DNA of 48,063 bases from Capniomyces stellatus (lineage: Eukaryota > Kickxellomycota > Harpellomycetes > Harpellales > Legeriomycetaceae), in NCBI GenBank assembly GCA_001661515.1, contig LUVW01000051.1:1-48063 (forward strand), written 5' to 3'. Positions 42,454 through 48,063 of the stretch are shown in pieces. The notes beneath the pieces were generated by a model. The model had not been told where the DNA came from. It saw only the letters and a program-made list of their open reading frames with translations, and made no database searches. The stretch's first letter is position 1. The number at the start of each line of letters is the position of its first letter. The position numbers and the translations under genes are program-made.

Positions 42454-45400
42454 ATGAGTACAAAGACATGGCCACTGGACTTGATAAAAGACTTTTCGAC
42501 AAATCTGGGGCGCCATGATTTTACAGGAGCCAACAAAACAGCCTCGTTGGTAATGCAGGCAAGTGTAGAAGCAAATAAAGAGGAGAATTAGAAAGATAAT
42601 GTGTTTTTATTTGCCCAAAGAAATGGTGGGGTTAATGTAGAATGAAAATAGGGGAAGGAGGATAGAAATATAACGATAGGGTAAATGTTAATAGAGCCAT
42701 CCGTCGTTAGGGGGGTTAATGTTGAGACTAGTAAATGCAGAAACGAATTACTGTGGGTTTTTTTTCTTGACGCCTTGGAATTTACTCCAGCCAAATGTAA
42801 ATGGAATGATAATGGAGGCGATACGAATAAAGATAATGTGAATGTTGATAATGTGAATGTTGATAATGTGAATGTTGATAATGTGAATGTTGATAATGTG
42901 AATGTTGATAACATAAATGTGGAAGGTATAAATAAAGATAATGTGAATGTAGATAATATAAATGGAGAAATAAATATGGATAGTAATAGAAGGAATGCGA
43001 AATGTAATGTAATGAGAAAATAGGGGATATACAAGGTGTATAAGGGGGTGATGCAATCGATATATACGATACTGGAGGAGGTGAAGGATGAAATGCAGTT
43101 TTTGGCACAGGGTAAAGGGCAGTTGGAGATTGAGGGGATGCGAGGTATGGGGAAAAGCAATGAGGCGATAGTGGCAGGGGAGAGAACAAAGAGAAAGAAG
43201 TTGCTGATAATGCACAATTACTTGCAGTTTCTGGTGGGGTATATAGAGATACGGGAGGGGTTGGTGAGAGTGTACCACGAGATAGCGACAACAACACCAA
43301 TATTGGATTTCAAGAAGCTGCTGGGAATGATGAAGGAGAACACAAAGCTGCTGGTGGACACTTACAGGAGTAAGTACTGGAGGGTATTGTGGAGATTGCT
43401 GGGGGGAGAGCTTGAGGTGTTGACGCGGATATTGAGGCTTAGTAAGTACATAATAGAGCTGAACTATGTGGGGGCAGGATTGGAGGCGATAGCAGCAAAG
43501 AATGACTTGCAAGTGTGGAGGATGGACACAGAAGTGGCAAACAGCGATGAAGAAGAGAAAGAGAGTAAAAGTAATAGTAAAAGTAATAGTAAAAGTAATA
43601 GTAAAAGTAATAGTAAAAGTAAAAGAACGAGTAATAGTAAAAGTAAAAGTAAAGATAAATTAAAAGAAAAGAAAAGAGAAAATATTAAAGAAAGAAATTA
43701 TGACGATGAAACGAATAATAAAGAAATTAGTAAAAGTAGTGATGGAAAATTAAGTGAGGTTGAGGATAAAGGGGATGAAAAGAAAAAGGTTCGATTTTCC
43801 CGAGATGCGGCTGGAGAAAAAGAAGGGGAATTAATAAGGGCAGAAAAGGCAGAAAAGGCAGAAAAGGCAGAAAAGGCAGAAAAGACAGAAAAGACAGAGA
43901 CATTATCATCAAAAGCAACAAATTTGTTTGGGGGGTGGCTGGTAAATTCGGTACAAAGTCTGTGGAAACGGAATGAAGTGGAGGAGAGCAGCAGTGAACT
44001 GATGATGATGCAGACGCCAAGCCAGCATAACAGGATATTTCCGTTTCTGCAGAGGTGGTATGAAAGTTTGGTGATAAAAAGTATGATATACTTTGAGGGT
44101 CAATTATTGGCGTTTTCAAGCGCCTTGGCAACAACACATACTTACAGCTCTGCAGATATATACAGAGTGGCGGAAGAGTGTGGGTACAGCAGAATGAAGT
44201 ACTCAACAGGGCTACTAAGGATATGGAAGAGCATCCCAAGCGACAGAAATTATTTTGAAATGGTCAAAACAACTTGTGAGGCTGTTGGTGCTATTTGCAT
44301 AGCCCTGATTTACGAGCCTGGAAACGATCTTTTGTTTTATCCCGCTGGAAATAACGCATTTAAGGCTAATTACCCTAAAAATATGTTCAAAGTTGCTGGC
44401 TGTGCAGTTCTGAGTTACTACAATGAAAATATGCTTGACGATTCCCCATTTAATTCCGAATCTGAATCTGAATCTGAATCTGAATCTGAATCTGAATCTG
44501 AATCTGAATCTAAATCTGAATCTAAATCTAAATCTATATCTAAATCTAAATCTAAATCTAAATCTAAATCTAAATCTGAATCTAAATTTGATTCTGAATT
44601 TGATTCTGAATCTGATTCTGAATCTGAATCCGAGTCTGAATCCAGTTCCAGTTCCAGTTCCGAGTACAGTCTTGATTCTGGTTCAGTTAAAAGTCAGAGT
44701 GATGGTGGTGCGGTTGGCAAATTGAATGCTTTGGATTTTGAATCAGCCAAAGCAGTCAGGAAACACAATTCAAGCTTTCCCAACTCTTTGGTCGAGTCAG
44801 ATAAAAACGACAATAGTATTTTAAGCTCCATTAGTACCACAAAACCTATCAAAGAAGATATTAGAAAATCAACCAAATCCAAATCTAAATCCAAATCGAA
44901 TACTAAAAAGACTACCAAAAGCAGTTCAAGTAATAGAATGAAAATAGGTAGAGTTCATGAATACTCGGATATTCATCAACCAAAACCTGTAAAACCAGGC
45001 CATGTCCAGCACAGGAATAAAAGCTCAACAGACAGTGTAGTTGGTAATGCAGCCAGTAACAAGAGCAGAAGCTCAGGTAAAAACGAAAAGAGTGTTGATT
45101 GGTTTAGACAAAGCTATCTGCCCGATATTTTAGGCGCAATGATGGAGATGCAGGAGGAGCTTGACGAGGAGTTGGGGGTGATGGTCAATAACAGGTTCAA
45201 CAAGCGCATAGTGACACCAAACTACGTTCCCATATCCAAAACCAATACGGGGTCAAGTGCAGTTGATGGCAGATCCAATGATAATTTAACCTCAAACTTC
45301 AATTATCACACCAACAGCGACAGCAGCAACAATTACAGCAGCAACAAAACCAAGCAAGCAAACTCAACAATCAAGCCATTAGCCAATCCAGAGGCTTCAA

Positions 45401-47208
45401 TGAATTATCACCCATCAACAGCAAACATCCCAAATGGAAATCAACCCGAAAACCAATCCCAATTTGGAAATGAAGTTAGAAATGAAAATAACCATGAAAA
45501 TGAGAACCAAAACGAAAACATTTCGAGTCTGTACAACATTTACTCGCAAAAGCCGCACCTCAGACAAAGAAAAGCAGCTACGCAAGAGGAAAAATCAGCG
45601 TCATACACAAACTTGGTTCAACTAGGTTCACCAAAGAACAACCCCAAGAACACTGCGATTTACAAAGACAGCAATAGCGTGTCAAGAGACAAGGGCAGTA
45701 ATTATTTATTGTCGTCGAATCAAAACAGCAACGAAAAGCATGCTAAAAAGACCGGAATGCTCAAGGGGTATAGCAAGCTATTTAACAAGAGTAAAACCTT
45801 GAAAGAAGAGGATCAGTTTGAAACCGATGATGTCAATTTAAACGCTGATTTAAACACCAATTTGAATTTAAATTTAAATACTAATTCCAACTTAAATACC
45901 AATTCCAATGATAATCATGGTGGCAATCATGGTGATAAATTCGGTGGTAAATCCACGAATACAACTAAAAGTAACAAAAACAATAAAACCGAATTGACAA
46001 GCAGCCTTTTGGATAGCAATGCTAGTGGAGTTGGCATAGATGTTGATAGTGATTCGGTTGGCGCAAGAAACGAAAGAGAAGGCAAAGGTGGAGATTGGAA
46101 GGGAATTACAGGATATTTTAGCAAATTGACAAGCCTCAAATCAACACCACCAACAACGACAACGACACCAACGGGGTCACCGATGATGGCACCAAACACC
46201 AAACGATTGTCAAATATGGAAGTTGTGAATGGTGGTAATAGTAATGGTAGTGCAGTAGTGGGGCCGGAAGCCAAGCCTGTGAACATAGGAGATATTGTTG
46301 TGGATTATGTAGGAAATGTGATAACAAGCAGGCTTATTGGGATAAACAGGAGCGAATCAAACGCCAGCATGAATTCAAATGCACGGAGCGAGAGTGTGGG
46401 AGTAGGAAGTAGAAGCCAGCAAAAGCCAAAAGCGAGTATTCACCCTAACCAGTATTTAAAGGCGAAACAGAGCCAAAACATCAACAATAGTGCGAATTTA
46501 AGTGTAAATCATGGTAGTGGAGTGTCAAGTAAAGAAAAGGTAGCCAATTTTAAAAGAAACATAAACAAGTCGCCATTAGTAGTGACAAAGAAGGCAAGCA
46601 ATATAGTGTACTTGATGAGTCGAGTTGAGTATCCAAACTTTACGCTGGTTGCTGTGGCCAACAGAGACAGGATCAAGACAGGACCAAGAAGCAGAAATGG
46701 TGGTGGTAGCGCTGAAAAGGTCCGGAATGACAGGAGTGGTAGGAGTAGCAGGAGTGGTAGGAGTGATGAGGCTGGTGGAGGCAAGGGGATGAGTAAGGGG
46801 ATGGGCAAGAGGAGCAGCGAGGCAAGTGTAGCAGAGCATGGCAGTGTAAGCAGTTTGGGCGGTTTGAGCGGTTTAAAAGGGGTTGGTGGGAAGGAAAGAT
46901 CGGTTAAACTGAGCAACAGTAATAGTTACTTTAGTTTGAACAGTGCAAACAGTAGTAGCAGCAACGTCAACTTTGGAGTTGGTACTGGAGTTGGAGTTGG
47001 TAAAAGTGATTTGGTTGGAGGTGAGCTGGTTGGAGAGAGTGGTGTAAAGGGAAGTGATGCGGGTATGGGTGGTGGTGGTGGCGGTGGTGGCGGTTTGGAT
47101 GGTGATGCGGATATTGATTATGGAATGGATGGGGTTGGCAAGCAGTGGATGGAATTGGTTGATTTGGTTAGAGGTGCCAAACTGTGGAATGATTTGAACA
47201 GCAATTAA
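42454..47208 (+). CDS. KICS2: KICS2 (C12orf66)-like KICSTOR subunit, greatly enlarged by low-complexity inserts
   Basis: In animals KICSTOR (KPTN, ITFG2, C12orf66/KICS2, SZT2) tethers GATOR1 to the lysosome so that TORC1 senses amino-acid lack. Exon 1 is 42454-42549 ([20 protein letters not shown]) and matches the family start (FFSHLG-type). A middle exon lies within 42685-43000 ([18 protein letters not shown], equivalent to the WLSLLAALAHLA region). The main exon 43024-47208 is open for 1394 codons. Family landmarks in order: [100 protein letters not shown]; at the C-side [20 protein letters not shown] and [17 protein letters not shown]. Inserts of Ser/Lys, Glu/Lys/Ala, Ser/Glu, Asn and Gly triple the usual 445-residue length. 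The borders of the middle exon are uncertain. The homology call is from remembered landmarks only. Confidence 0.72.
42833..42923 (+). repeat. 15-base tandem repeat coding VNVDN
   Basis: Five to six units of GTGAATGTTGATAAT in the middle exon of the KICS2-like gene. Every unit offers a weak GTGAAT/GTTGAT donor, which makes the exon end ambiguous. Confidence 0.9.
43559..43660 (+). repeat. (AGTAAAAGTAAT)n coding repeat, SK/SN
   Basis: A 12-base unit and its 6-base sub-unit, in the main exon of the KICS2-like gene. Confidence 0.9.
43836..43903 (+). repeat. (GCAGAAAAG)n coding repeat, AEK
   Basis: Seven nine-base units changing to ACAGAAAAG at the end; predicted to form a single alpha-helix-like charged stretch. 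Confidence 0.9.
44452..44667 (+). repeat. (TCTGAA/TCTAAA)n coding repeat, SE then SK
   Basis: About 35 hexanucleotide units. One base change separates acidic SE blocks from basic SK blocks, so the tract alternates acidic, basic, acidic. Confidence 0.95.
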
Positions 47209-47984
47209 TAGATTCCTTATACTTTATTTGTTATATATGTTATATTTGTTATTTAATTATTAATTAATTGTGCTATATTAACTCAGTATTTATTTCCTTG
47301 CATTTATACATTTCAGACCATTAATATAAATATTAAATGCTTTGTTTTGGAGATATGTCTGAGGGTGAGGAAATTAAAAGAGTGGGTTGTGTGTACGGGG
47401 GGGGGGGGGCAAGGTCGATTTGGTACAAGAAGGGCGTACCATAAAGGCAAGGTTAAAAAATAAAGGAATTCAAAAGGTTGAGAGAGTTGGACGGGGGAAA
47501 CTTTGAGAGTAATTACGACTTTTGGGTATTGGTAATGTAGTGATGAATTGAAAATTTTTAATTGGTTGGTATTGAATATATATATATTTTTTTACTATTG
47601 AATACAAGAAATTTTTTTTATTTTTATTTAATTTTTTTATTTCTTTAGTCTTTGTAATTTCCAGATCGAACATGAAAATAATTTTTTACAATTTGGAAAT
47701 TCAAAATCAAATTCAAAAGAGAATTAACAAATTAATTTGGAAAAAAAAAAAAAAGGTGAAAAACTCGAAGGAATAGAATTTTTTTTTTCCCTTAAATATA
47801 AAGAGCAAAAAAAAAAGCAAGAGAATAAAAAATTAAAAAAAAAACATTAAAGTGGGATAGATCAGTTTAACAAGGATATATATAAATAAAAAAGAAGAGT
47901 TGATAAAACAAGAGAAGAATAAAGGGATACTAGCAAGAACAAAGACAAGACAAGAGAATAGAATAGAATAGATATATAGAAACA
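47209..47984. other. Intergenic, 3' flank of KICS2-like gene and upstream of next gene
   Basis: Contains a G12 run at 47399 and several poly-A/poly-T runs. Purine-rich from 47790 on, as upstream of other genes here. No coding segment. Confidence 0.5.
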
Positions 47985-47997
47985 ATGGTTCCAAAGA
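47985..47997 (+). CDS. Probable first coding exon of the next gene (partial)
   Basis: ACAATGG start context, then ATG GTT CCA AAG A followed at once by a consensus donor GTAAGTAG. This gives MVPK plus one base. Very short first exons also occur in the peroxin gene of this window (eight codons). The rest of the gene is outside. Confidence 0.4.
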
Positions 47998-48063
47998 GTA
48001 AGTAGAGTAGTAAAGGTATAAAGAGATGGATTAAAAAAGAAATGAATAAAAAAAAAAAAAAAA

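Noticed and set aside
42588..43512. Long minus-strand frames opposite the KICS2-like gene (up to 254 codons)
   Set aside because: They are antisense shadows of the GA-rich coding strand and repeats; composition is Pro/Ser/His/Tyr repetitive with no domain.
1..48063. tRNA, rRNA or CRISPR array
   Set aside because: Scanning for GGTTCGAATCC-type B boxes with matching acceptor stems, rRNA core words and evenly spaced palindromic direct repeats gave nothing convincing.

Overview
This is a eukaryotic nuclear window, AT-rich (about one third G+C by eye), with many short introns (clear examples run 45-265 nt) that use GTAAGT/GTAATA-type donors and TAG/CAG acceptors. A fungus fits best. It carries a Sac7-type RhoGAP, a Pex24/Pex30-type DysF peroxin, MBF1 and a Myc-like bHLH factor. 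It also carries a gamma-SNAP and a KICS2 (C12orf66)-like gene, which budding yeast lacks, so an early-diverging fungus is likelier than a Dikarya yeast. A gut fungus of the Harpellales/Kickxellomycotina type is a guess only. The sequence is draft quality, with N gaps inside poly-A and poly-G runs at 6919, 10978 and 11433.

Layout. 0-0.6 kb: 5' part of a minus-strand gene running off the left edge. 0.8-1.4 kb: a cluster of inverted repeats. 2.2-3.0 kb: MBF1 (+). 3.8-5.5 kb: Sac7-like RhoGAP (-). 7.0-9.0 kb: DysF-domain peroxin (-). 9.0-9.5 kb: tiny C1-domain protein (-). 10.5-11.4 kb: membrane protein interrupted by an assembly gap (-). 12.0-13.6 kb: gamma-SNAP (+). 14.4-15.0 kb: two exons of an unknown hydrophobic protein (-). 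16.5-17.6 kb: cysteine-rich-N-terminus protein (-). 18.2-20.5 kb: scattered minus-strand exons, part of which look like a seven-helix receptor. 22.4-23.9 kb: PA-TM-RING E3 ligase (-). 25.9-28.2 kb: decayed ankyrin-repeat gene (+). 28.4-29.2 kb: trypsin-fold protein without an intact catalytic triad (-). 30.1-31.4 kb: plus-strand exons. 31.7-33.1 kb: secreted histidine acid phosphatase (+). 35.2-38.3 kb: unknown four-exon 851-residue protein (+). 40.0-41.5 kb: bHLH factor (+). 42.5-47.2 kb: KICS2-like KICSTOR subunit swollen by low-complexity inserts (+). 48.0 kb: probable first exon of the next gene (+).

How the genes relate. There is no operon-like grouping; these are independent housekeeping and accessory genes. 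Themes are membrane traffic (gamma-SNAP, PA-TM-RING, peroxin), Rho and diacylglycerol-type signalling (RhoGAP, C1 protein), transcription (MBF1, bHLH), secreted enzymes (acid phosphatase, protease-like protein) and amino-acid/TORC1 signalling (KICS2-like). Most intergenic stretches hold hexanucleotide-type tandem repeats. Exons were assembled by hand from reading frame and splice-site phase. Several regions called intergenic probably hold more short exons than could be assembled by eye.
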